Assembly (NCBI GenBank): GCA_002421605.1
Contig: DISJ01000008.1
Coordinates: forward strand, 94,506 to 158,505
DNA: 64,000 bases
Direction of reading: 5' to 3'
Source of the DNA: Rhodobacteraceae bacterium UBA6213
Lineage (GTDB): Bacteria; Pseudomonadota; Alphaproteobacteria; Rhodobacterales; Rhodobacteraceae
How positions within the stretch are numbered: the stretch's first letter is position 1; the number at the start of each line of letters is the position of its first letter. Below the pieces are notes generated by a model. That model saw nothing but the letters and a program-made list of their open reading frames with translations, was not told the origin of the DNA and ran no database searches. Positions 1 through 8,280 of the stretch are shown here, one piece after another. The position numbers were made by a program, and so were the translations under genes.

Positions 1-530
1 GGCGTATGTTCCAGCGCCTGGTCGGCAACTTCGACATCGCCCACCCCAAAACGCCCGGTCTCGTCGCTGAAACTGCCTTGCAGCACCAGCGTCAGTTCCA
101 GCCCGTTGTGGCTGTGGTCTGGCACCGCCTGCCCCGCGGGAATGCAAAGCAGGCGCACCGACCCCTCGCGCCCTGCGGTCAGGATGCTTTGGCGCACCCC
201 CAGCCCCAGCGATTTCCAGCGCGGCGGCCTGCCCTTAAGCGCCGCCATCACCGGGCCAGGGTAAACGCCCGAGCGCCGGTAGCTTGGCGCAGGGGTCACT
301 GGTGCATCAAGCAAATCAAGGATATTTGCCTTCAGCCCCGCCGAAACCTCTTGCGCCGAAGCCGATTCCAGCACAGCGCCACCCACCGCCTGATGCGCCT
401 CAAACGCGGCGCGGCATTCTAGGCACAGCGAGACATGCGCAGCCACCACCAGCGCATAGGGCTGAGGCAGGTTGCCTGCCGCATAGGCGGCCAGCAACGC
501 GTCAGGGATGTGGTGGGTGATTGCGGGCAT
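1..530 (-). CDS. chrR: Anti-sigma factor ChrR, cupin type (3' part cut by window edge)
   Basis: This protein should hold the neighbouring RpoE sigma factor inactive until singlet oxygen or a related stress releases it. The ATG at 528-530 directly follows the rpoE stop codon (TAGATG), so the two genes are translationally coupled. The visible N-terminal part carries His6, His32, Cys36 and Cys39, in an HxxxCxxC layout like the zinc-binding anti-sigma domain of Rhodobacter ChrR. Downstream a cupin segment begins, with a DHSHNGLELTLVLQG stretch holding likely metal ligands. The C-terminus lies beyond base 1. Identity is strongly supported by both the motif set and its position. Confidence 0.93.
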   Translation of the reverse strand, partial: MPAITHHIPDALLAAYAAGNLPQPYALVVAAHVSLCLECRAAFEAHQAVGGAVLESASAQEVSAGLKANILDLLDAPVTPAPSYRRSGVYPGPVMAALKGRPPRWKSLGLGVRQSILTAGREGSVRLLCIPAGQAVPDHSHNGLELTLVLQGSFSDETGRFGVGDVEVADQALEHT

Positions 531-1088
531 CTAACGTATATCCTTCAACTCGTGACGCAATCGTTCCAGACCCAGCCGGATACGCGATTTGATCGTGCCA
601 AGCGGCAAGCCGGTCTGGGCACTGATCTCTTGATGCGTCAACTCGCCCATATAGGCTTTCTCGATGATTACGCGCTGGTCGGGCTTCAGCCGCGCCAGCG
701 CCTCTTTCAGATGCCCCGCCTCTTGCTCGACAGCAAGGATCTGGCTGGCATCGGGTTCGCCCTCTGTGTCTTCACCGAGGTCTTCAGGCATCGGGCGACG
801 TTCCTTGCGGATCACGTCAATCTGGCGGTTGCGCGCAATCTGGTAGATCCATGCCGAAACCGGGGCGCGCTGCGGGTCATACTGGTCTGCCTTGCGCCAG
901 ACCGTCAGCATCACGTCCTGCACGATTTCTTCCGCCTGCCCCGAGCCGGTACCCGAGCGCATGATGAAACCCTTGAGGCGCGGGGCGAAGTGGTCGAACA
1001 GCGCGGCAAAGGCTACGCGGTCACGGGCGTCACGCACCGCAAGCATGCAGATCGTCTGTTGAGACACTTGGGGAGACGGGCTCGTCAC
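531..1088 (-). CDS. rpoE: RpoE-type ECF sigma factor (ChrR-controlled)
   Basis: ECF sigma factor with region 2 (VRDARDRVAFAALFDHFAPR, then the EEIVQDVMLTVW helix) and region 4 (LTHQEISAQTGLPLGTIKSR). It should direct RNA polymerase to TGATCC-type promoters, including its own. The GTG at 1088 gives 185 residues and is preceded by AAGGAC at SD distance; it also matches the short N-terminus I recall for Rhodobacter RpoE. An ATG at 1115 is an alternative. A start at 1178 is unlikely because it would lie at or upstream of the transcription start expected from the promoter at 1170-1198. It is fused by TAGATG to chrR. Confidence 0.93.
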   Translation of the reverse strand: MTSPSPQVSQQTICMLAVRDARDRVAFAALFDHFAPRLKGFIMRSGTGSGQAEEIVQDVMLTVWRKADQYDPQRAPVSAWIYQIARNRQIDVIRKERRPMPEDLGEDTEGEPDASQILAVEQEAGHLKEALARLKPDQRVIIEKAYMGELTHQEISAQTGLPLGTIKSRIRLGLERLRHELKDIR

Positions 1089-1169
1089 CGCTGACCTGTC
1101 CTTTTGGGCCGCCATCGAAGGGCGCCAGTCGGCATGTTGGGTTTTGAGGCGCAGGTCAATCATAGCCGC

Positions 1170-1230
1170 ATTACGCAACTATGCGAAGGTTTGGATCAAT
1201 TTTGATCCGATTTTTCTTTTCACCCGTATC
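1170..1230. promoter_or_regulatory. Divergent RpoE (sigma-E) promoters with back-to-back -35 boxes
   Basis: The intergenic region holds GGATCAATTTTGATCC (1193-1208), an inverted repeat with 7-bp arms. Each arm ends in TGATCC, the -35 sequence of the Rhodobacter sigma-E regulon. Rightward, TGATCC (1203-1208) is followed after 16 bases by CGTATC (1225-1230). Leftward, TGATCC (1198-1193) is followed after 17 bases by CGTAAT (1175-1170). The layout implies joint sigma-E control of rpoE-chrR and the operon starting at 1257. The -35 match is seen directly; use of the -10 elements is inferred. Confidence 0.75.
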
Positions 1231-1256
1231 CCATACGAGAAAAAAACGGAGCAAAC

Positions 1257-2537
1257 ATGTCATTTGACCAGCAATCCATTCGTCCCCAGCGTATTGCCGT
1301 AATCGGCGCGGGCATTTCGGGGCTCGCGGCCGCCTATCTACTGGCCCCCCATCACGCGGTGACAGTGTTTGAGGCCGCCCCCCGCCTTGGTGGCCACGCG
1401 CGCACGGTGATGGCCGGGCATCGGGGCGATCGGCCCGTCGATACCGGCTTTATCGTGTTTAATTACGCAAACTACCCGCATCTTACGCAGATGTTCCAAA
1501 AGCTCGACGTGCCAGTGGCAAAAAGTGACATGAGCTTTGGCGCCTCAATCAACGACGGGCAGATCGAATATGGCCTGCGCGATCTGAACGCGCTAACCGC
1601 GCAGCGGCGCAACCTACTGCGCCCCGGTTTTGCGCGTATGCTGCGCGACATTCTGCGTTTCAACGCTCAGGCCGAAGCGCTTGCCAAAGACGATACCACC
1701 ACGATCGGCGAGTTGATGCAGCAGTTGCGGCTGGGCGATTGGTTCCAGCGCTACTATCTGATGCCGCTGTGCGGTGCGATCTGGTCCACGCCGCCTGCCG
1801 AAATGCGCGCCTTTCCAGCCCGCCCGATCATGCAGTTTTTCCGCAACCACGCCCTGCTCAGCAACTCGGGGCAGCATCAATGGTGGACCGTTGATGGCGG
1901 CAGCATAGAATATGTGCGCCGTCTTGAATCTCATCTGCGCGCGTGCGGGGTCACGCTTCTGCCCGGCACACCGGTGAAAAGCGTCACCCGCACTGGTGCA
2001 CAAAGCATCGTGGCGACCGGCAGCGCGGCGCACGAACCTTTTGATCAGGTGATCTTCGCCTGCCACTCCGATCAGGCGCTGCGTCTGCTGGCGCAACCCA
2101 CGGTACAAGAACGCGCCGCACTTTCAGCGATCCGCTTTCAAGACAACGAGGTGATCCTGCACCGCGACATATCGCAAATGCCGCGCCGTCGCGCGGTTTG
2201 GTCTGCTTGGGTCTATAAGGCCGACACCAGCCAATCAGCACCCGCAATGGGCGTGACCTATTGGATGAACCGCTTGCAGAACATCCCCGAAAGCGACCCT
2301 CTGTTTGTCTCGCTCAACCCCGCGCGGCCGATCCCCGAGCATCTGATCTACGACCAGAAAACTTTTCGCCATCCGGTGTTTGATGCCGCAGCCTTGGCCG
2401 CACAGCGCCAGCTGGCGGCGATACAGGGGCAAAACAACACCTGGTTCGCCGGGGCATATACCCGGCACGGCTTTCACGAAGACGGTTTTGCCAGTGCCGC
2501 GCGCATCACGCGCCTGATGGATCGGCAGTTCGCATGA
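1257..2537 (+). CDS. FAD-dependent amine-oxidase-like oxidoreductase
   Basis: A 426-residue flavoprotein with an N-terminal dinucleotide-binding motif (GAGISGLAAAYLL, about residues 17-29) followed by the FEAAPRLGGHARTV segment typical of amine oxidase/phytoene desaturase-like enzymes. In Rhodobacter a sigma-E-controlled flavoprotein of this kind is linked to methylated and furan fatty acid synthesis (UfaD-like); this link comes from memory and context only. The gene is first in an operon with overlapping starts and stops, and sits next to the divergent sigma-E promoter. The substrate is inferred to be an acyl chain of membrane lipid. Confidence 0.8.
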   Translation: MSFDQQSIRPQRIAVIGAGISGLAAAYLLAPHHAVTVFEAAPRLGGHARTVMAGHRGDRPVDTGFIVFNYANYPHLTQMFQKLDVPVAKSDMSFGASINDGQIEYGLRDLNALTAQRRNLLRPGFARMLRDILRFNAQAEALAKDDTTTIGELMQQLRLGDWFQRYYLMPLCGAIWSTPPAEMRAFPARPIMQFFRNHALLSNSGQHQWWTVDGGSIEYVRRLESHLRACGVTLLPGTPVKSVTRTGAQSIVATGSAAHEPFDQVIFACHSDQALRLLAQPTVQERAALSAIRFQDNEVILHRDISQMPRRRAVWSAWVYKADTSQSAPAMGVTYWMNRLQNIPESDPLFVSLNPARPIPEHLIYDQKTFRHPVFDAAALAAQRQLAAIQGQNNTWFAGAYTRHGFHEDGFASAARITRLMDRQFA

Positions 2538-3289
2538 CCCATGCGCCCGAACATGTGGCCGCGCTGACCACGCACACGCGGCGCGGCGCGGTTCGGCACG
2601 GTTTTCGCTATGGCGTTGACTATGTGCTGATCGACGCCGAGGCAGGCGGGCGCGGCCCGTGGCTTTTTACGCGCAACCGCTTCAACATGGTCTCGGTGCA
2701 TGACCGCGATCACGGCGGGCCGCTGAAAGCGGGTCGCGGGCCATCTTGGGCGCGCGATGTGCTGGCGGCGCATGGGTTTGGCACGCGAACGGTGCAACTG
2801 ATGCTGCTGACCCAGCCGCGGTTTCTTGGCTATGTGTTCAACCCGGTCAGCTTTTGGCTAGCGATGGACGGCTCGACGCTGATCGCGGTGATTGCCGAGG
2901 TGTCAACACCGTTTGGCGACCGCCATTCCTACCTCTGCCACCTGCCGGACTTTGCGCCAATCACCCGCGAGGCGCGCATCACTGCACCAAAAGCCCTGCA
3001 CGTATCCCCCTTTCAAGAGGTCAAGGGCAGCTACGAATTCGCCTTCGATATCCGCCCCGACCAGATCGCCATTCGCATCCTGCACACCAATGGCACCGAG
3101 GGCGTACTGGCCACCCTTTCGGGGGCGCGTCGGGCGTTGACCAGCGCCGGGATCGTGCGCGCCAGCTTGCGCCGCCCGCTCGGCGCGCTGCGCACGATCA
3201 TTCTGATCTATTGGCAGGCCCTGCGCCTGCGCTTGAAGGGTGCCAGATACCGCACCCGCCCCACTCCTCCTAAATCTGAGGTAAGCTGA
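2534..3289 (+). CDS. DUF1365 family protein
   Basis: A 251-residue protein recognised by the RHGFRYGVDYVLID start, the QPRFLGYVFNPVSFWL block and the VSPFQEVKGSYEF block typical of DUF1365. It overlaps the upstream flavoprotein gene through ATGA and ends in TGATG with the downstream methyltransferase, so the three should be made together. DUF1365 proteins commonly neighbour this flavoprotein and cyclopropane-synthase-like enzymes, suggesting a shared lipid modification, but the biochemical role of the family is not settled. Confidence 0.82.
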   Translation: MTHAPEHVAALTTHTRRGAVRHGFRYGVDYVLIDAEAGGRGPWLFTRNRFNMVSVHDRDHGGPLKAGRGPSWARDVLAAHGFGTRTVQLMLLTQPRFLGYVFNPVSFWLAMDGSTLIAVIAEVSTPFGDRHSYLCHLPDFAPITREARITAPKALHVSPFQEVKGSYEFAFDIRPDQIAIRILHTNGTEGVLATLSGARRALTSAGIVRASLRRPLGALRTIILIYWQALRLRLKGARYRTRPTPPKSEVS

Positions 3290-4446
3290 TGTTGTTCCTG
3301 ACCAACCGCGTAAAACACGACTTCCTCGACACCTGCGCCCAGATCCACATCGGCAGCCTGCGCCTGCGCACGCCCGAGGGCGAAGTGTTAGATTTCGGCC
3401 ACGGCGCGCCCGCAGCCGAAATGCACATCCGCGACTGGTCGGTGGTTACCGCCATCGCTGTGCGCGGCGATATCGGGCTTGGCGAAACCTATGTCGCGGG
3501 GCTTTGGGAAACGCCCTCGATCGCGGATCTCTCCGAAGTGGCGCTGCGCAACCTCGACCAGTTTCGCGGCTATGCCTATGCGGGCTTTTGGGGCAACCTG
3601 AAGTTTCGCGTGATAAACCGCCTCATGCGCGCCAATTCCCCACGCGGCGCCGCGCGTAACATTCGCGCGCATTACGATGTCGGCAACGAGTTCTATCAGC
3701 TCTGGCTTGACGAGGGCATGACCTATTCGGCAGCGATGTTCACCCCCGGCGATACCGACCTTGGGCGCGCGCAGGCCCGCAAATATAACCGTATTCTGGG
3801 CAGGTTGGGGCGCGGCGATCGGGTCTTGGAAATCGGCTGCGGCTGGGGCGGTTTTGCCGAACGCGCCGCCGACAGCGGCCGCCATGTTACCGGCCTGACC
3901 ATCTCGCCCGCGCAAAAAGGCTATGCCGACGCGCGCCTTGATGGGCGCGCCGAGATCCGCTTGCAAGACTATCGCAAAAGCGCAGGGCAATTCGACAGCA
4001 TCGTATCAATCGAGATGATCGAGGCGGTCGGGCAGAATTACTGGCCCACCTATTTCGCCACGATCAAGGCACGTCTGGCAGAACAAGGGCGCGCCGTCAT
4101 TCAGGCGATCACCGTGCAAGACAGCTATTTTGACACCTACCAGCGCACCTCCGACTATATCCGCCAGCACATCTTTCCCGGCGGCATGCTGCTATCCAAC
4201 GCGGTGATAGCCGATCAGGCCCGCCGCGCGGGACTGGTCGTCAGCGACAATCACGCGTTTGGCGCCGATTATGCCCGCACCTGCGCGCTTTGGAATGACC
4301 GGCTGGGCGAGCAGGCAGATCGGATTCGGCGGATGGGCCATTCCGAAGGATTCTTGCGCAGCTGGCGCTATTACCTCGGCGCCTGTGCTGCGTCTTTTGC
4401 CGTGGGGCACACCGATGTGGTGCAGGTAGAGCTGACCCATGCCTGA
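3289..4446 (+). CDS. Cyclopropane-fatty-acyl-phospholipid synthase-like methyltransferase
   Basis: A 385-residue SAM-dependent methyltransferase of the CFA synthase family. The SAM site is VLEIGCGWGGFAERAA (about residues 181-196). It is preceded by the acyl-binding region NIRAHYDVGNEFYQLWLDEGMTYS, split here as IRAHYDVGNEFY and LDEGMTYSAAMF, and followed by SIEMIEAVGQNYWPTYF with the family's Glu. It should methylate unsaturated acyl chains of phospholipids at the inner membrane. The neighbouring FAD enzyme and sigma-E promoter suggest a stress-induced methylated acyl product (CfaA/UfaM-like) rather than housekeeping cyclopropanation. That distinction is inferred. Confidence 0.87.
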   Translation: MLFLTNRVKHDFLDTCAQIHIGSLRLRTPEGEVLDFGHGAPAAEMHIRDWSVVTAIAVRGDIGLGETYVAGLWETPSIADLSEVALRNLDQFRGYAYAGFWGNLKFRVINRLMRANSPRGAARNIRAHYDVGNEFYQLWLDEGMTYSAAMFTPGDTDLGRAQARKYNRILGRLGRGDRVLEIGCGWGGFAERAADSGRHVTGLTISPAQKGYADARLDGRAEIRLQDYRKSAGQFDSIVSIEMIEAVGQNYWPTYFATIKARLAEQGRAVIQAITVQDSYFDTYQRTSDYIRQHIFPGGMLLSNAVIADQARRAGLVVSDNHAFGADYARTCALWNDRLGEQADRIRRMGHSEGFLRSWRYYLGACAASFAVGHTDVVQVELTHA

Positions 4447-5176
4447 GTCAGAGACAATCTGGATCATCGGCGCCTCTGACGGGATCGGCGCAGCGCTTGC
4501 GCGCGCTTGGGCTGCGCGGGGCGCGCGGCTGATCCTATCGGCGCGCTCCGCAGGCCGGCTAAAGGCGCTGGTGGCAAGTTTGGGCCCCACGCATCGCACG
4601 CTGCCGCTCGACATTAGCGAGCGTGATAGTGTCGAGCGGGCAGCAGCAACGATTGGCGCGCTTGGTCCCCTTGATCGGGTCGTGCATCTGGCGGCACTTT
4701 ATGACCCCGGCAAGATCGCGGATCTGGCCCCCGAAACGGCTGCAAGCATCGTCTCGACCAACCTGACCGGCAGCTTTCACATCGCCCAGATCGCGCCGCC
4801 CCTGCTGCGCAAAGGCGGGCAACTGGCGCTATGTGGCTCGGTTGCGGGCTATTTCGGGTTGCCCCAAGGGCAGATCTATTCTGCGACCAAGGCCGGGGTC
4901 ATCAACCTTACAGAATCGCTGCGCGCCGAACTGGCAGGGCAGATTGACGTGCGCCTGATCAGCCCAGGTTTCGTCGATACCCGACTGACCCGGCGCAATG
5001 ATTTTGCGATGCCCGCGCTGATGACGCCCGAGGCCGCGGCCCGCACCATCATCGCCGGGCTGAACGGGCGCCGGTTCGAGGTGCATTTTCCGCGCCGCTT
5101 GACCATCGGGCTGAAACTGCTGCGCATCTTGCCCTATTGGGCGGCGCTGCCACTAACGCGGAGGTTGGTGAAATGA
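4439..5176 (+). CDS. SDR family NAD(P)-dependent oxidoreductase
   Basis: A 245-residue short-chain dehydrogenase. It has an N-terminal GASDGIGAALARAWA cofactor motif, an NLTGSFH segment, the catalytic serine in LCGSVAGYFG and the YSATK active-site motif (Tyr and Lys present). The start overlaps the CFA-like gene by 8 bases and the end overlaps the next gene through ATGA. It probably oxidises or reduces an intermediate of the same lipid pathway. The substrate cannot be read from the sequence. Confidence 0.86.
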   Translation: MPESETIWIIGASDGIGAALARAWAARGARLILSARSAGRLKALVASLGPTHRTLPLDISERDSVERAAATIGALGPLDRVVHLAALYDPGKIADLAPETAASIVSTNLTGSFHIAQIAPPLLRKGGQLALCGSVAGYFGLPQGQIYSATKAGVINLTESLRAELAGQIDVRLISPGFVDTRLTRRNDFAMPALMTPEAAARTIIAGLNGRRFEVHFPRRLTIGLKLLRILPYWAALPLTRRLVK

Positions 5177-5907
5177 GCGGTATTACAAGGCTTTGGCGTA
5201 GCGCGGCGGGGCACGTGCTGCTGGCGACATTGGCTTTTGTGCTATCGCCGATGCTGACCATGGGCTTTAACGGCTTTACCCCCAGCCAATTTCCGGTGCC
5301 CCAGATTAATGCGCCGGTACAACCGGCTGGCTACGCCTTTTCCATCTGGGGAGTAATCTATCTGTGGCTGATTGCTGGCGCGGGTTACGGGTTCTGGCGC
5401 GCGGCAGGTGACCCCGGCTGGCAACCGATGCGCCGCCCGCTGACTATCAGCCTGGCGATCGGCGCTTTCTGGATTGCCGCCGCAGGCATTTCGCCACCTC
5501 TCGCCACGCTGATGATCTTTGCCATGGCCACCGCGGCGATCATCGCCTTGCTGCGCGCGGGAGATGGGCAACCGTGGCTGCAAGCGCGGCCGGTGGCACT
5601 TTATTCCGGGTGGTTGACGGCGGCGTCGGGCGTGGCGTTGGGTGTCGTGCTTGGCGGTTACGCGATACTACCCGCCGAGGCCGCCGCAATCCTTAGCCTC
5701 GTTGGCGTGTTGTCGGTGACCTTGCTGGTGCAAGCGGGTCGCCCGCGCGAATGGGCCTATCCCGCAGCAGTGGTCTGGGCGCTGATCGGTGTGATTGCGG
5801 CAAACCCCAGCGGCGAAAACTGGAAAGTGCTGCTACTGGCCGCCAGCGGAATTGTGGTGCTGACAGTGCGCGCAGCCCTCCCCCATGTAAAAGGCAGAAA
5901 CCTGTGA
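5173..5907 (+). CDS. TspO/MBR-like multi-pass membrane protein
   Basis: A 244-residue hydrophobic protein with about seven membrane segments. The INAPVQPAGYAFSIWGVIYL segment resembles the TspO/MBR (tryptophan-rich sensory protein) fold, which binds tetrapyrroles and other hydrophobic ligands in inner membranes. The ATG at 5173 overlaps the upstream stop (ATGA). An in-frame upstream ATG at 5137 lies inside the SDR gene and is less likely. The protein is longer than classical TspO (about 160 residues), so it belongs to a broader relative. Ligand and role are unknown; the operon suggests a role in the sigma-E response. Confidence 0.68.
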   Translation: MSGITRLWRSAAGHVLLATLAFVLSPMLTMGFNGFTPSQFPVPQINAPVQPAGYAFSIWGVIYLWLIAGAGYGFWRAAGDPGWQPMRRPLTISLAIGAFWIAAAGISPPLATLMIFAMATAAIIALLRAGDGQPWLQARPVALYSGWLTAASGVALGVVLGGYAILPAEAAAILSLVGVLSVTLLVQAGRPREWAYPAAVVWALIGVIAANPSGENWKVLLLAASGIVVLTVRAALPHVKGRNL

Positions 5908-6302
5908 AAATCCTGATCCTCTACCTTGTCACTGCGATCATTTTCTTTGCGGCCGACGCAGTCGGGCTGCGGCTGCTGGTCAAACCGGTGTTTGAGCGTC
6001 ACATCGCCCACCTGTTCGCCGATCCGTTCCGCGTGCTGCCAGCGGCACTGTTTTATCTGGGCTATGTCGCGGGGCTGTTGTGGTTTGTCTCGCTGCCTGC
6101 GCTGCGCGCGGGTGATCCGGTGGCCGCCCTTGTGGGTGGCGTGGCGCTGGGGGTTCTGGCTTATGGCACCTACGAGTTCACCAATTACGCCACGCTGCGC
6201 GACTGGTCGGTCCAGCAGGTTGCGGTTGATACCACCTGGGGCGGGGTGCTGACTGGATTTTCCGCTTGGGCGGGCGTGATGATCGCGCGCAATCTGGGCT
6301 GA
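5904..6302 (+). CDS. DUF2177 family membrane protein
   Basis: A 132-residue membrane protein with four hydrophobic segments. It has the features of DUF2177: an early Asp in the first helix (AADAVGLRLL), the YLGYVAGLLWF helix, GTYEFTNYATLRDW and a final VDTTWGGVLTG helix. The GTG start at 5904 overlaps the previous stop (GTGA) and removes a poor upstream extension. It closes the six-gene sigma-E-linked operon. Function is unknown; DUF2177 genes recur beside CFA-synthase-like and DUF1365 genes, which suggests a membrane lipid role. Confidence 0.8.
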   Translation: MKILILYLVTAIIFFAADAVGLRLLVKPVFERHIAHLFADPFRVLPAALFYLGYVAGLLWFVSLPALRAGDPVAALVGGVALGVLAYGTYEFTNYATLRDWSVQQVAVDTTWGGVLTGFSAWAGVMIARNLG

Positions 6303-6317
6303 AGTATCGCCCCTGCC

Positions 6318-6338
6318 CGCCGGGCCTAGCGCCCGGCG
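6318..6338. terminator. GC-rich hairpin between convergent genes
   Basis: An 8-bp perfect stem (6318-6325 with 6331-6338) and a 5-base loop lie between the convergent DUF2177 and kinase genes. The loop contains the kinase stop codon. No T-run follows on either strand, so this is a candidate bidirectional terminator or mRNA 3'-end stabiliser rather than a classical intrinsic terminator. Confidence 0.45.
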
Positions 6339-7231
6339 CGTGCGGGGCGCGCGTTTGCTGGGGCTGTTAGCCCGCGCGCGCCGCCCGCGCGCGCCAGCGC
6401 CATCGCGGCGGTGCCCGCCCCGGCGTCAAGGCAATCGCTGAGTTTGGCATCGGTAAGCCAAGCATCCAGAAAGCCCGCGTTGAAGGCGTCACCCGCACCA
6501 ACCGTATCGACCACGCGGGTTGCGCATGACGGGCGGCGCAGGCTTAACGCGCCGCAAATCGCCTCTGCCCCCGCCGGACCATCCTTGATGACCACCAGCG
6601 GCGCATAATCGGCGATTGGCGCATGGCGCGATAGCGCCTCGGCCTCGGCGCGGTTGGGCAGAAACACATCGACACCGCGCAGCAATTCGGGAAGGTCCGG
6701 GCGCGCCAGAACGGCGGTATCCCAGCCGCAATCTACCGAAACCGTCAGCCCGGCAGCGCGCGCCAGCGCCACGACGCCCGGCGCCTCGGCCAGGGTAGCC
6801 AACTCGCCCAGATGCAGGTGCCGATAGCGCCCCGTGGCAATTGCTGCGGCAAGTGTTTCGGGCACCGCAGCTCCGGCCCGATGGGTCACAAAGGCGCGGT
6901 CGCCCCCGGTGATGATCGCCACCGTCAACTGCGGCGCAGACCCAGCGGGCGGATTAGGGCAGGCCGAAAGGTCGATCCCCGACGCCGCGAGTTCTGCGGC
7001 TATGGTCGCGGCAAAAGAGGCGGTGGGCAACACAACCGCAAGCCCGCTTGTCCGCCCCACCGCTGCCAGATAGGCGGCGGTAATGTAGGCGCCCCCCCCT
7101 GCGGCCAGCGTGACTCCGCTGGCATAGACCTCGCTATCGGGCGCGGGCAGCGCCGAAACCCCGTCCATCACGATGTCGCAATATAGCCGCCCGGTGCATA
7201 GCACACCTTCGCGCCCTGCCGGATTGGTCAC
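6326..7231 (-). CDS. PfkB family carbohydrate kinase
   Basis: A 301-residue ribokinase-family kinase. It shows the N-terminal glycine-rich stretch (LAAGGGAYITAAYLA) and the C-terminal PfkB signature with catalytic Asp in DTVGAGDAFNAGFLDAW (about residues 240-256). It should phosphorylate the sugar, or the sugar part released from the substrate, imported by the ABC transporter encoded upstream. It is the last gene of that operon and overlaps the ATPase gene through ATGA. Sugar identity is not visible in the sequence. Confidence 0.87.
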   Translation of the reverse strand: MTNPAGREGVLCTGRLYCDIVMDGVSALPAPDSEVYASGVTLAAGGGAYITAAYLAAVGRTSGLAVVLPTASFAATIAAELAASGIDLSACPNPPAGSAPQLTVAIITGGDRAFVTHRAGAAVPETLAAAIATGRYRHLHLGELATLAEAPGVVALARAAGLTVSVDCGWDTAVLARPDLPELLRGVDVFLPNRAEAEALSRHAPIADYAPLVVIKDGPAGAEAICGALSLRRPSCATRVVDTVGAGDAFNAGFLDAWLTDAKLSDCLDAGAGTAAMALARAGGARGLTAPANARPARAGR

Positions 7232-8277
7232 CTGAGCGCCTCGCCGTCGGGGGTAAAGACATGCAGGTTGGCGGTTTCCACCGCCAGATGCACTTTCGAT
7301 CCAACGGCGGGGGGCGTGCGCCCATCAGCTACGGCGACGATATCGGCGCCGTCGATATCGATATGCGCCAGCGTCAGGCTGCCAAGCGGCTCAAGCACGC
7401 TGACAAGCCCTTCAAAAACCCCCGGCGTCGCGCTGACGATCAGATCGTCAGGTCGAATGCCGACGGTCAGCTCCGACCCATCGGGCAACGGTAATTCGAT
7501 CGCAATCGAGCTGCCCGCGACCTTGATTGCACCGCCCGAATAGCGGGCGGGCAGCATGTTCATCGACGGCGCGCCAATGAACTGCGCCACAAAGGCATTG
7601 GCGGGTTGGTGGAACACTTCGGCAGGCGTGCCAACCTGTTGGATACTTCCGTCTTTCATAATCACGATGCGGTCGGCCATCGTCATCGCCTCGACCTGAT
7701 CGTGCGTGACAAAGATGATCGTGGTGCCGACGCGCTGGTGCAGTTTCTTGATCTCAAGCCGCATCTGGCTGCGCAGCTGTGCATCAAGGTTGGAAAGCGG
7801 CTCATCAAACAGAAACACCGCCGGATCGCGCACCATCGCACGCCCAATCGCCACCCGCTGGCGCTGCCCGCCCGAGAGCTGGCCGGGTTTGCGGTCAAGG
7901 TATTCGGTCATCGACAGCATCGCCGCGACCTCGTTGATCCGCTCTTCGCGCTCTGGCTTGGAAAGCTTTGAGGTGCGCAGCCCAAAGCCGATGTTCTTGC
8001 GTACCGTCAGATGCGGGTAGATCGCGTAGTTCTGGAACACCATCGCGATGTCGCGGTCTTTCGGCTCGAGGTTGTTCACCACCCGATCGCCGATCATGAT
8101 GTCGCCGCCGGTAACCTCTTCCAGCCCTGCGATCATGCGCAGTGTGGTAGATTTGCCGCAGCCCGAAGGCCCGACGAACACCACAAATTCGCCATCGGCC
8201 ACATCGAGGCTGATGCCGTGCAGCACTTCGGTCTTGCCGTAGGCCTTGACCAGATTGCGGATCGAAACTGTGGCCAT
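7228..8277 (-). CDS. Sugar ABC transporter ATP-binding protein, UgpC/MalK type
   Basis: A 349-residue ATPase with Walker A (GPSGCGKST, about 37-45), signature LSGGQRQRVAIGRA, Walker B with FLFDEPLSNLDA, the H-loop VTHDQVEAM, and a C-terminal TOBE-like regulatory domain (GIRPDDL). It energises the two permeases encoded upstream at the cytoplasmic face. It lies three bases after the lyase gene and overlaps the kinase gene by four. The MalK-type C-terminal domain points to carbohydrate import. Confidence 0.92.
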   Translation of the reverse strand: MATVSIRNLVKAYGKTEVLHGISLDVADGEFVVFVGPSGCGKSTTLRMIAGLEEVTGGDIMIGDRVVNNLEPKDRDIAMVFQNYAIYPHLTVRKNIGFGLRTSKLSKPEREERINEVAAMLSMTEYLDRKPGQLSGGQRQRVAIGRAMVRDPAVFLFDEPLSNLDAQLRSQMRLEIKKLHQRVGTTIIFVTHDQVEAMTMADRIVIMKDGSIQQVGTPAEVFHQPANAFVAQFIGAPSMNMLPARYSGGAIKVAGSSIAIELPLPDGSELTVGIRPDDLIVSATPGVFEGLVSVLEPLGSLTLAHIDIDGADIVAVADGRTPPAVGSKVHLAVETANLHVFTPDGEALR

Positions 8278-8280
8278 GGG

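Noticed and set aside
435..1094. A 219-codon open frame opposite rpoE.
   Set aside because: It covers the coding strand of a clear sigma factor and has no motif; it is a high-GC shadow frame.
1114..1178. Longer N-terminus for RpoE from an in-frame start at 1178.
   Set aside because: It would begin at or before the expected transcription start of the leftward sigma-E promoter.
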